In this document: one piece after another, positions 1 to 6,055 of the stretch
Layout of the letters: every line of letters starts with the position of its first letter
Position numbering within the stretch: position 1 is the stretch's first letter
Assembly (NCBI GenBank): GCA_002254335.1
Contig: NIVA01000113.1
Coordinates: 1 to 6,171, forward strand
DNA: 6,171 nucleotides
Reading direction: 5' to 3'
DNA from: Bacteroidetes bacterium 4572_114
Lineage (GTDB): Bacteria; Bacteroidota; Bacteroidia; Bacteroidales; 4484-276
Notes under the pieces: model-generated
Databases searched by the model: none
What the model saw: only the letters and a program-made list of their open reading frames with translations
What the model was told of the DNA's origin: nothing
Program-made: the position numbers and the translations under genes

Positions 1-603
1 TCGCCCAACTTCGAAAAAAAATATGATGCCCTTAAATTGATGAATACCGATTTGCGTGCCCCGAATGTTTATGCTATTTCGTCCGATCAGAGCAATGTTT
101 CCATCCAGGCAATGCCTTTTTCAGCGGATAGCATTACTATTGTCCCCCTGGGGGTAAACACTACCAAACAGGGTTGGGTTACAATAAAGGGAGAAGATAT
201 TGATAACATGCCCATGGACATGAATGTTTATTTACGTGATATAGAAACAGGTTTATATCATCAATTATATGAAGATGTGGAGTATGGGTTTTTTCTGGGG
301 GCCAATAAATTTGAATCCCGTTTTTCGCTGGTTTTTGCACAAAAAGATATACGGCATCAAGTTAATGGAGATGATTTATATTATTTATATTCCTTTCAGG
401 GGATTTTATTTGTAGGGATTAAAACCCCTTCTGATTGCGGATCTTTAGTTTCGGTAACGAATTTGGCAGGCCGGCTTTTAAGGCAATACAAAGTAGTTGG
501 GAACGGCTATCACCAATTTAACCCAAACCTTGACCATGGGATATACATTGTAACAATTCAATCTCAGCATGGAACTAAATCGTATAAATTATATTTTTCT
601 TAA
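1..603 (+). CDS. C-terminal part of a secreted protein with a T9SS-type sorting tail (5' end outside window)
   Basis: The frame is open from base 1, so the start lies upstream. Codons before the first possible starts (TTG at 37, ATG at 40) read SPNFEKKYDALK and belong to the protein. Two hundred residues are visible. The first ~120 look like the beta-rich module that commonly precedes the tail in Bacteroidetes exported proteins: YDALKLMN near residues 8-15, then IPLG-like (VPLGV), a G-W-V-T-I strand and a final RFSLVF strand. The last ~65 residues resemble the type A T9SS C-terminal domain: a turn-rich GRLLRQYKV segment, then GIYIVTI and a final K-x-Y-K-L-Y-F-S strand. Such tails direct passage through the outer membrane and are usually removed, with cell-surface attachment or release. 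The function of the missing N-terminal part cannot be told. The stop lies 2 nt before the DUF4402 gene, suggesting co-transcription. Confidence 0.82.
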   Translation, partial: SPNFEKKYDALKLMNTDLRAPNVYAISSDQSNVSIQAMPFSADSITIVPLGVNTTKQGWVTIKGEDIDNMPMDMNVYLRDIETGLYHQLYEDVEYGFFLGANKFESRFSLVFAQKDIRHQVNGDDLYYLYSFQGILFVGIKTPSDCGSLVSVTNLAGRLLRQYKVVGNGYHQFNPNLDHGIYIVTIQSQHGTKSYKLYFS

Positions 604-605
604 CA

Positions 606-1136
606 ATGAAACCTATCGTGATACAACAGGATAAAATATGGCATGTACTATTAATAGTTTGCGCAGTGGTTGTATTGTTTTTTATTCAACCGGCAGCAAT
701 TGCACAAGAGGATCCGCCGCGCCCCATTTCACTCTACGTTTATCCGTCCCAGGGGTTAATGTTTGGGGCAATATTACAGGGGACAACCGGAGGGACTGTG
801 ACTGTTTATCCTGATGGTTCACGATCGGCCACCGGAGATGTTACTTTAATAAGTTTGGGGATTACTTATTCCCCGGCCTTATTTGGGATTGAGGCCAACC
901 CTGGTACGCTAATTTCTATTTTAAACGGGCCTGACGCTACCCTCACAGGCAGTAACGGTGGTGCTATGACATTACAAATTGGTGGCTCCGACCCCATCTC
1001 CCCATTTGTTTGTACGCTGCCACGGCCAACGAGAAACCTGATATGGATTGGGGGGACTTTGATTGTGGGCACTCCCCTGGCATCACCGTCAGGCTCATAT
1101 AGCGGTTCATTTTCGATTACTTTTATTCAGGAATAA
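606..1136 (+). CDS. Exported DUF4402-like protein, candidate usher substrate or pilus subunit
   Basis: This 176-residue protein starts at ATG 606, only 2 nt after the preceding stop. Residues ~11-34 form a hydrophobic signal peptide ending in AIAQ, with likely cleavage before EDPP. The mature ~142 residues are beta-rich and glycine/threonine-rich with a DUF4402-like layout. A first block (~51-81) has LMFGAILQG, then GGTVTVYPDGSR and TGDVTL. A central part has FGIEANPG, and a closing block has IWIGGTLIVG followed by GSYSGSFSITF (~146-173). The closing G-x-Y-x-G-x-F-x-I-T-F strand pattern is typical of the family. DUF4402 proteins are often found beside chaperone-usher genes and are thought to be pilin-like surface subunits; that role is inferred here from the usher-like gene downstream. 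There is no lipobox cysteine and no T9SS tail, so export past the inner membrane should be by Sec. It has one mature cysteine (C136), so no internal disulfide is expected. Confidence 0.75.
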   Translation: MKPIVIQQDKIWHVLLIVCAVVVLFFIQPAAIAQEDPPRPISLYVYPSQGLMFGAILQGTTGGTVTVYPDGSRSATGDVTLISLGITYSPALFGIEANPGTLISILNGPDATLTGSNGGAMTLQIGGSDPISPFVCTLPRPTRNLIWIGGTLIVGTPLASPSGSYSGSFSITFIQE

Positions 1137-1159
1137 ATTAATAATCACAGAAGAAATTA

Positions 1160-3760
1160 ATGTTTGTGGAAATATTGCAATCCATTTACACCACTAAAAT
1201 GTGGGCTAAGAACGTGGCCTTTAAATGGTGGATTGTTGCAGGTATATTTTCTTTTATTTTAGGGCTTCCTTCTTCTGGTTTAACCCAGGAAAATCCAGAT
1301 TACTACGAAATATCAGTATTTTTAAATGTTAGCAGGATTGGTGGGTTTGAGGTCCCGGCTATAATCTTTGGCGACGAAATTAGCTTATCGGTTACAGATG
1401 TGTTTGGCTGTTTAAAAATCAAAAATACCCCTACCCGGAATTTCGATTCCATTTCCGGTTTTTTTATTAATCAAAATAAGCCTTATCTTATTGATAGGGT
1501 GAACAATAGGGTTGATTATGATGACAAGGTTTTTAACCTGGGCCCAGGCGACCTGATGCAAACTGAAACAGGTTTGTATTTAAAATCTAATTATTTCGGG
1601 AGCATCTTTGGATTGGAATGTACCTTTAATTTTAGAAGTTTGTCGGTAAACCTGGACACAAAACTGGAGCTTCCTATAATTCGTGAAATGCGGCAGGAAA
1701 TGATGCGCGAGAATATAAAGCTACTGAAGGGTGAAGTGGAGGCAGACACAACAATAGGCCCAAGTTATCCTTTTTTCAGTATGGGTATGTTCGATTGGTC
1801 AATTTATTCGACCCAGTTTGCTAAAGGCCCTTCCATTACAAGGTTAAACCTTTCTATAGGTTCGATTTTGGCCGGTGGTGAAACAAATGTTTCCCTCAAT
1901 TACACCACCGGAATGCCATTTCTTGAGAGGCAGCAGTATTATATGTGGCGTTTTGTAAGAAATGATTTTCGTGTTATGAAACAGGCAATGCTTGGAAAAA
2001 TTAACCCTAATGCAACATCCTCCATGTATCATCCGGTGGTAGGGGCACAAATTACCAACACACCTACTACTTACAGGCGTTCGTTCGGGACATTTACTTT
2101 AAGCGATTATACCAAAGCTGGATGGATGGTTGAACTATACGTAAATAATGTGTTGATCGATTATCAACAAGCAGACGCATCCGGGTTTTATTCCTTTGAT
2201 GTCCCGCTTGTATATGGCAATTCTGAAGTTAAACTTCGGTTTTTCGGGCCATGGGGCGAAGAAACATCCAGTGAACAAAATATTAATATACCTTATAATT
2301 TTCTGCCAAAAAACCAATTGGAATATACCCTCACTGCCGGTATAGTAGAAGATACTGCCAACAGCAGGTTTTCGCGTGGGGAGGTTGGTTATGGCTTAGG
2401 GCGTAACATGACCCTTGGAGCGGGCGTAGAGTACCTGTCGTCAGTCACTTCCGGCAGCACAATGCCATTTGTAAAAACTTCCTTTAGTTTATTTAATAAT
2501 CTATTGCTGTCGGCTGATTATACACATGGCGTACAGTTAAAAAGCCTACTTAATTACCGCATGTTTTCGGGGCTGCAATTTGAATTATCATATACTAAAT
2601 ATAAAAAGGGGCAACAAGCCATCAGCAACAACTACCTGGAAGAGAGAAAAGCAGTTGTAACTTTACCTATCAGGAAACCGAATTTTTCGATGTTTACCCG
2701 GTTTTCCGTCAACCAATTTTTATTGACAAATTCCAAATATACAAACACTGAATTATTGTTATCGGGCAATTTTTTTGGCATTAATACAAATCTTACCACT
2801 TTTGCAATTTTTTCAAGCCAACCGGTGCCGTACGTATATAGCAGTCTTTCTTTAACTTTCAGGCTGCCGGCAAATATTATTGTTACGCCCCAGGCAAATT
2901 ACGAATATAACGAAAATCGATTTATCTCGCTAAGATGTGAAGTAGAAAAGCGGTTTTTTCATAACAGTTATTTGGTGGTATCTTATGAGGAAAACCTTAA
3001 AAGCGATGTACGGTATTTTCAACTTGGTGCAAGAGTTGATCTTTCGGTTGCCCAAACCAGCTTTTTTGTCAGGCATGGAAACAGTCATACCTCTTATATA
3101 CAATCGGCGAGGGGCAGCCTGGTATTGGATACCCAAACCGGCTATGTTGCTGCCAACAACCGCACCAGCCTGGGCAAAGGGGGGCTGATAGTTTCACCTT
3201 TCCTGGACGTAAATTGTAATGGCAAGCAGGACAAAGGCGAACCAAAAGTATTTGGCCTTAACGTTAGGGTTACAGGAGGGAATGCCAAAGAAAACGAAGC
3301 CGATTCAACCATAATAATTACCGAATTAGAGCCATATACCAATTATTTACTGGAATTGGATATTAATAGTTTCGACAATATTGCCTGGCAAGTCGATAAA
3401 CTAACATATAGTATTGCCATAAACGCAAATCAACTTAGGTATATCGAAATACCGGTCGCAGTAGTTGGTGAAGCAGCAGGGATGGTTTATCTTGAAGGTG
3501 ATCGCGGTATCCGTGGACAAGGGCGTATTACTGTTAATTTTTATGATTCCAATAAGAAAATAGTTGCAAGCACGCTTACAGAACAGGATGGGTATTTTAG
3601 TTACCTCGGTTTGGCGCCCGGCAAATACACAGCAAAAATAGACCCAGGTCAACTGAAAAATTTAGGTATGGGTTCGTCACCCCCATCTTCGCCATTCACC
3701 ATTAGACAAGATATAGATGGTGATTATGTGGATGATCTTGAGTTTATTATTAAGAAGTGA
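1160..3760 (+). CDS. Usher-like outer-membrane beta-barrel protein
   Basis: This 866-residue protein is about the usual length of fimbrial ushers. ATG 1160 follows a weak purine stretch (agaagaaatta); M14 (ATG 1199) would give a more typical signal peptide (MWAKNVAFKWW, hydrophobic core, end near GLTQ at 40-43) but lacks a ribosome site, so the start is uncertain. Visible regions: an N-terminal periplasmic beta domain (~48-165); a charged helical linker (~170-195, LPIIREMRQEMM); and many alternating amphipathic strands with aromatic ends (~205-650), as expected for a barrel. A plug-like insert (~318-378) contains GWMVELYVNN, ASGFYSFDVP and a G-x-x-E-V-K-L strand, the pattern of usher plug domains. 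Two C-terminal beta-sandwich domains follow. The first (~676-768) opens with FLDVNCNGKQDKGE, an SdrD-B-like calcium loop; the second (~772-862) is carboxypeptidase-regulatory-like and ends in DIDGDYVDD. It probably secretes or assembles the DUF4402 protein encoded just upstream. The usher assignment rests on architecture; another barrel transporter remains possible. Confidence 0.68.
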   Translation: MFVEILQSIYTTKMWAKNVAFKWWIVAGIFSFILGLPSSGLTQENPDYYEISVFLNVSRIGGFEVPAIIFGDEISLSVTDVFGCLKIKNTPTRNFDSISGFFINQNKPYLIDRVNNRVDYDDKVFNLGPGDLMQTETGLYLKSNYFGSIFGLECTFNFRSLSVNLDTKLELPIIREMRQEMMRENIKLLKGEVEADTTIGPSYPFFSMGMFDWSIYSTQFAKGPSITRLNLSIGSILAGGETNVSLNYTTGMPFLERQQYYMWRFVRNDFRVMKQAMLGKINPNATSSMYHPVVGAQITNTPTTYRRSFGTFTLSDYTKAGWMVELYVNNVLIDYQQADASGFYSFDVPLVYGNSEVKLRFFGPWGEETSSEQNINIPYNFLPKNQLEYTLTAGIVEDTANSRFSRGEVGYGLGRNMTLGAGVEYLSSVTSGSTMPFVKTSFSLFNNLLLSADYTHGVQLKSLLNYRMFSGLQFELSYTKYKKGQQAISNNYLEERKAVVTLPIRKPNFSMFTRFSVNQFLLTNSKYTNTELLLSGNFFGINTNLTTFAIFSSQPVPYVYSSLSLTFRLPANIIVTPQANYEYNENRFISLRCEVEKRFFHNSYLVVSYEENLKSDVRYFQLGARVDLSVAQTSFFVRHGNSHTSYIQSARGSLVLDTQTGYVAANNRTSLGKGGLIVSPFLDVNCNGKQDKGEPKVFGLNVRVTGGNAKENEADSTIIITELEPYTNYLLELDINSFDNIAWQVDKLTYSIAINANQLRYIEIPVAVVGEAAGMVYLEGDRGIRGQGRITVNFYDSNKKIVASTLTEQDGYFSYLGLAPGKYTAKIDPGQLKNLGMGSSPPSSPFTIRQDIDGDYVDDLEFIIKK

Positions 3761-3782
3761 CAGGCTTTTGAAGAAATAGTTG

Positions 3783-3790
3783 TATCTTCG
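3783..3790 (+). promoter_or_regulatory. Candidate Bacteroidetes -7 box for the Uma2 gene
   Basis: TATCTTCG differs by one base from the Bacteroidetes -7 consensus TAnnTTTG. It sits 25 nt before ATG 3816, giving a leader of about 20 nt. A TTTTG occurs at 3766-3770 but is too close to be a good -33 element, and no TTG is seen at the expected spacing. The box lies 22 nt after the usher stop, so the Uma2 gene probably has its own transcript. It also falls inside the longer reading frame opened by TTG 3780, which argues against that upstream start. Confidence 0.45.
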
Positions 3791-3815
3791 GATGCGTTTA
3801 ATTAAAAAAAGAATA

Positions 3816-4397
3816 ATGGAACATTTTCTCATCAATACAAAAGCAATTAATGGATTGAGCGATGATCAGTTTTTTAATCTTTGTGCCGACAACCGCGATG
3901 TAAAATTCGAACGAAATGCTAATCAAGATATCATTATTTTATCACCAACCGGATATGAAACAGGGAAATTAAATAGTGAAATAAACCGTCAATTGGCAAA
4001 TTGGAACTTAATGGCCGGGTTAGGGGAAACCTTTGATTCATCCACAGGTTTTACATTGCCCGATAGAGCAGTCCGTTCACCCGATGCCGCATGGATTTCA
4101 AAAGAAAGAATTGAAATGATACCTCATGAAGACCGAAAAAAATTCCCAAAAATATGCCCCGATTTTATAATTGAATTGATATCCCCATCCGATAATTTAA
4201 AAACACTGAAAGAAAAAATGAAGGAATGGATTAAAAATGGCTGCAGCCTTGCATGGTTGATAGGGCCGGAAAACGAGACCGTTCATATATATCGTCCGGG
4301 TGGTGCAACTGATAAAATTATTGGTTTTGACAAGTCCGTTTCAGGAGAAAACATTTTGCCCGGCTTTGAATTACAACTTTCCCTTTTACGAAGTTAG
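3816..4397 (+). CDS. Uma2 family protein (DUF820, PD-(D/E)XK nuclease fold)
   Basis: From ATG 3816 the product is 193 residues, normal for the family. TTG 3780 and ATG 3792 are in frame upstream but overlap the candidate promoter and add MYLRMRLIKKRI, unlike family N-termini, so 3816 is preferred. The Uma2 pattern is clear throughout: INGLSDDQFFNL (11-22), IIILSPTGYETGKLNSEI (39-56), SPDAAWI with D90, CPDFIIELISPSDN with E120, then K134-x3-W138 and NGCSLAWLIGPENETVHIYRP (141-161). D90, E120 and K134 occupy the conserved positions of the presumed restriction-endonuclease-like active site. Uma2 proteins are abundant in Bacteroidetes and Cyanobacteria, often in many copies per genome. Their biological role and real substrate are not established, and nuclease activity is inferred from fold. 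No partner antitoxin or methylase gene is nearby. The gene converges on the yitT-type gene. Confidence 0.9.
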   Translation: MEHFLINTKAINGLSDDQFFNLCADNRDVKFERNANQDIIILSPTGYETGKLNSEINRQLANWNLMAGLGETFDSSTGFTLPDRAVRSPDAAWISKERIEMIPHEDRKKFPKICPDFIIELISPSDNLKTLKEKMKEWIKNGCSLAWLIGPENETVHIYRPGGATDKIIGFDKSVSGENILPGFELQLSLLRS

Positions 4398-4451
4398 CTG
4401 GAAAACAAAATCACCTTTCCAACCGATGTGAGGTTTATCATCACCTAAAAG

Positions 4452-4596
4452 TGTCCGTCTATAAAGTCACTCTTTTTTTGATTTCAGATTAACGATTAAC
4501 GATTTAAGAATTTAGATTTGTTTGACATCCACACACTTCGCAAATCAAAAATCGTTAATCTCCAAACTTGTCCGTATGGATCGTCAATCTTTTTTT
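4452..4596. repeat. Imperfect 28-nt direct repeat pair in the convergent intergenic gap
   Basis: Copy one is 4452-4479 and copy two 4569-4596, exactly 117 nt apart. They match at 22 of 28 positions without gaps: TGTCCGT, then a variable middle, then GTCA and TC followed by seven T. The gap (4398-4626) separates convergent genes and holds no gene. The pyrimidine run at the end of each copy could help end transcription from the Uma2 side, but no strong stem precedes either run, so a terminator is not claimed. The pair may flank a small degenerate inserted element or be two members of a dispersed repeat. Confidence 0.5.
4486..4561. repeat. Inverted repeat with tandem GATTAAC units
   Basis: The left arm contains a 7-bp tandem (GATTAAC twice, then GATTT; 4488-4505). 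The right arm AAATCGTTAATC (4549-4560) is the exact reverse complement of 4494-4505 (GATTAACGATTT), giving a 12-bp stem with a 43-nt loop. An alternative pairing one tandem unit to the left (4486-4498 with 4549-4561) matches at 12 of 13. It sits between the two 28-nt direct repeats and between two converging genes, so it may be a bidirectional termination structure or the remnant of a small mobile repeat; the long AT-rich loop makes an efficient intrinsic terminator doubtful. Confidence 0.5.
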
Positions 4597-4626
4597 TCAT
4601 TACTTTATGGGCAAACACTTCTATGA

Positions 4627-5544
4627 TCAATCCTCCCGCAACGATTTAAACCCATTGCCCAACACCTCATTGGCATCGAGTATGGTTACAAAGGCATTGG
4701 GGTCGAGTTGGCGGATGTAGTCCTTTAGTATTTGGTATTCACGACGGCTCACATTGGTGTAGATTATGTTTTTCTCAGCTTCATTGTACATCCCTTTTCC
4801 GGTAAAGACCGTTCCACCACGGTTCAGGTCAACAATGATCTTCCGGCTGATCTCCTTGTAACGGTCGGAAATGATGAACATGGTTTTTTCATAGGAGATA
4901 CCTCGCATTGTAATGTCGATAACTTTGCCGGTAATAAAAATCACTATCCATGAATATAGCGGGATTTCCCAGTCGCCAAAAGCCGCAAGCCCCACCAGTA
5001 CAATGGCCGAATCAACAGCAATCATTAATTGGCCCAAAGGCATGCCGGTATATTTTTTAATTATCATGGCAATGATATCCGATCCGCCCGAAGTGGCCCT
5101 CGACCTGAATATCAGGCCCAGGCCAAAACCAATCATGACCCCGCCAAAAATGCTTGCCAACAAAACCTGGTCGCCCAGTTTCAGCGGATCGTCCTGCCCC
5201 ACAAACCAGGTGAGCAGGTCGATAAAAAAAGCTGTAAAGACAAACCCTACCACTGTTTTAACCCCAAATCTCGGCCCAAGTATTTTTATGCCCAACAGGG
5301 TCAGGGGAATATCCATGGAGAGGCCCAACATCCCGATAGGGATACCGGTAGGCCAAAATGAAAATACCCCTTCGGTTAAGTAGTGTATCACAATGGCGAT
5401 ACCATAAACCCCACCGGGCACAATTTTGTAAGGGTTGATGAAAAAGACAAACCCCGAGGCCATTACGAAAGTCCCGACGATAATCAGGCTGTAAACTTTA
5501 AACCACTCTTTGGTAAAGATTTTTTCTTTGGTTACGAATGACAT
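4627..5544 (-). CDS. YitT family membrane protein (DUF161 plus DUF2179)
   Basis: This 305-residue protein is full length for the family. A short charged N-terminus (1-16) is followed by a helix at ~17-37 and the family motif NPYKIVPGGVYGIAIV (37-52). Further hydrophobic helices lie near 66-90, 95-116, 127-147, 170-190 and 194-212. The loop RSRATSGGSDIIAMII (147-162) is the other hallmark of YitT proteins. Residues ~217-300 form the soluble DUF2179 domain: RGGTVFTGKGMYN (242-254), IIYTNVSRREYQILKDYI (260-277) and DPNAFVTILDANEVLGNGF (281-299). The protein sits in the inner membrane with DUF2179 probably cytoplasmic, where it is suspected to sense a small ligand. The transported substrate is not known for the family. 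ATG 5544 (minus) is the natural start; no Shine-Dalgarno is seen. The gene stands alone, converging with the Uma2 gene, and a candidate promoter lies ~240 nt upstream beyond an octamer repeat array. Confidence 0.95.
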   Translation of the reverse strand: MSFVTKEKIFTKEWFKVYSLIIVGTFVMASGFVFFINPYKIVPGGVYGIAIVIHYLTEGVFSFWPTGIPIGMLGLSMDIPLTLLGIKILGPRFGVKTVVGFVFTAFFIDLLTWFVGQDDPLKLGDQVLLASIFGGVMIGFGLGLIFRSRATSGGSDIIAMIIKKYTGMPLGQLMIAVDSAIVLVGLAAFGDWEIPLYSWIVIFITGKVIDITMRGISYEKTMFIISDRYKEISRKIIVDLNRGGTVFTGKGMYNEAEKNIIYTNVSRREYQILKDYIRQLDPNAFVTILDANEVLGNGFKSLRED

Positions 5545-5589
5545 TTTGCGTTAAATTATTATTTCACGATCTTTTACTAAGGACTAAAA

Positions 5590-5621
5590 TTGGAAAATGG
5601 GAAAGTTGGAAAATTGGAATA
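5590..5621. repeat. Four-unit octamer array (TTGGAAnn type), left arm of an inverted pair
   Basis: On the + strand four consecutive 8-nt units are read: TTGGAAAA, TGGGAAAG, TTGGAAAA, TTGGAATA. Shifted by phase, this is the reverse complement of the TTCCAnnn unit that forms the longer array 22 nt further on. ATTGGAATA (5613-5621) is exactly complementary to TATTCCAAT (5650-5658), so the two arrays can pair across the spacer. The array starts 45 nt upstream of the yitT-type start codon. Confidence 0.8.
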
Positions 5622-5643
5622 GGATCGACCCTTATGAAGCATT

Positions 5644-5752
5644 TTCCAATATTCCAATATTCCATTCTTCCACCCTTCCATTCTTCCACATTTCCAATCT
5701 TCCATTTTTCCACCCTTCCATCCTTCCACCCTTCCATTCTTCCACCCTTCCA
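5644..5752. repeat. TTCCAnnn octamer tandem array, 13 full units plus a partial
   Basis: TTCCA recurs exactly every 8 nt for 13 units (5644-5747) with a final TTCCA at 5748-5752. The three variable bases are mostly TTC, CCC, ATA or ATC, so the pentamer is fixed while the spacer drifts, unlike a recent slippage array of identical copies. The distal end is capped by a perfect hairpin, CACCCT-TCC-AGGGTG (5743-5757), followed on the + strand by CTTTTTG. Eight is not a multiple of three, so all frames give 8-residue protein repeats; the open frames across it are by-products. Similar TGGAA-rich arrays are common in Bacteroidetes intergenic DNA (from general knowledge, not searched). Confidence 0.9.
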
Positions 5753-5781
5753 GGGTGCTTTTTGTTATTGAAAAACGGGCG

Positions 5782-5789
5782 CAAAAGTA
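5782..5789 (-). promoter_or_regulatory. Candidate Bacteroidetes -7 box for the yitT-type gene
   Basis: Read on the minus strand this is TACTTTTG, a perfect match to TAnnTTTG, followed by CGCCCG as often seen at Bacteroidetes starts. No clear TTG -33 element is found at the usual distance; the only TTTG upstream is too close. Transcription would start near 5775 and run leftwards through both octamer arrays to the yitT-type start at 5544, giving a leader of about 230 nt. No better promoter is visible between the arrays and the gene. Confidence 0.45.
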
Positions 5790-5858
5790 TTTTCTTCGGC
5801 CAAATGGTAATGTTAAATTTTAGGCAGGTAAGGATTTGTAATGTTGTTGATGTGAAGA

Positions 5859-5913
5859 ACCCTGATAGGGTATTCCCAGAGGGATGCCTGTGGCAAAAAA
5901 CCCTGTCGGGGTT
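5859..5913. repeat. Cluster of four short hairpins (REP-like intergenic repeat)
   Basis: Four small perfect palindromes lie almost end to end: ACCCT-GAT-AGGGT (5859-5871), TCCC-AGA-GGGA (5874-5884), TGCC-TGT-GGCA (5885-5895) and AACCC-TGTCG-GGGTT (5899-5913). The first and last share an ACCCTG core. On the minus strand the last is followed by four further T and could act as a weak terminator protecting the yitT-type promoter downstream. About 50 nt further right, CCCAT (5960-5964) and ATGGG (5976-5980) form another weak stem. The frames across this stretch have no recognisable product. The pattern resembles dispersed noncoding repeats seen in Bacteroidetes genomes; membership of a specific family was not tested. 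Confidence 0.6.
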
Positions 5914-6055
5914 ACAGAAATTCATATCACGATTTAACTCAACCATGATCGCCTTCCGTCCCATTATACCGCTGTATGGGCAACCTGCAAATAAAAAATA
6001 AATGTAATTATTTAGCTGCTTTTTATGGTTACACATCTAACTTCCTCTATCATAG

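Noticed and set aside
37..42. Start of the first gene at TTG 37 or ATG 40
   Set aside because: The frame is open to base 1 and the preceding codons (including YDALK) fit the T9SS-associated module, so the gene begins outside the window.
866..1072. Minus-strand frame inside the DUF4402 gene, and similar short frames within the usher-like gene
   Set aside because: They are antisense to well-supported coding sequence and show no recognisable domain, signal peptide or promoter.
3780..3815. Upstream TTG/ATG start extending the Uma2 protein by up to 12 residues
   Set aside because: It overlaps a good -7 box and adds a basic stretch not typical of Uma2 N-termini.
4386..4466. Minus-strand frame reading GDDKPHIGWKGDFVFQL, possibly a gene remnant
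   Set aside because: Only about 26 codons between stops, no start codon, and partly antisense to the Uma2 3' end; too short to call a pseudogene.
4913..5383. Plus-strand open frame of 156 codons and a second of 110 codons at 5029-5361
   Set aside because: Both lie antisense within the well-supported yitT-type gene and are proline-rich shadows of its hydrophobic codons.
5644..5752. CRISPR array
   Set aside because: The unit is only 8 nt with a 5-nt constant part, there are no 20-40 nt spacers, and no cas genes are nearby.
5597..6036. Open frames on both strands across the octamer array and hairpin cluster (about 134 codons each)
   Set aside because: Their repetitive 8-residue pattern (GRVEEWKG-like on minus, LPPFHSS-like on plus) follows from 24-nt periodicity of the DNA array; the rest is translated hairpin DNA with no domain, and the two strands overlap fully.
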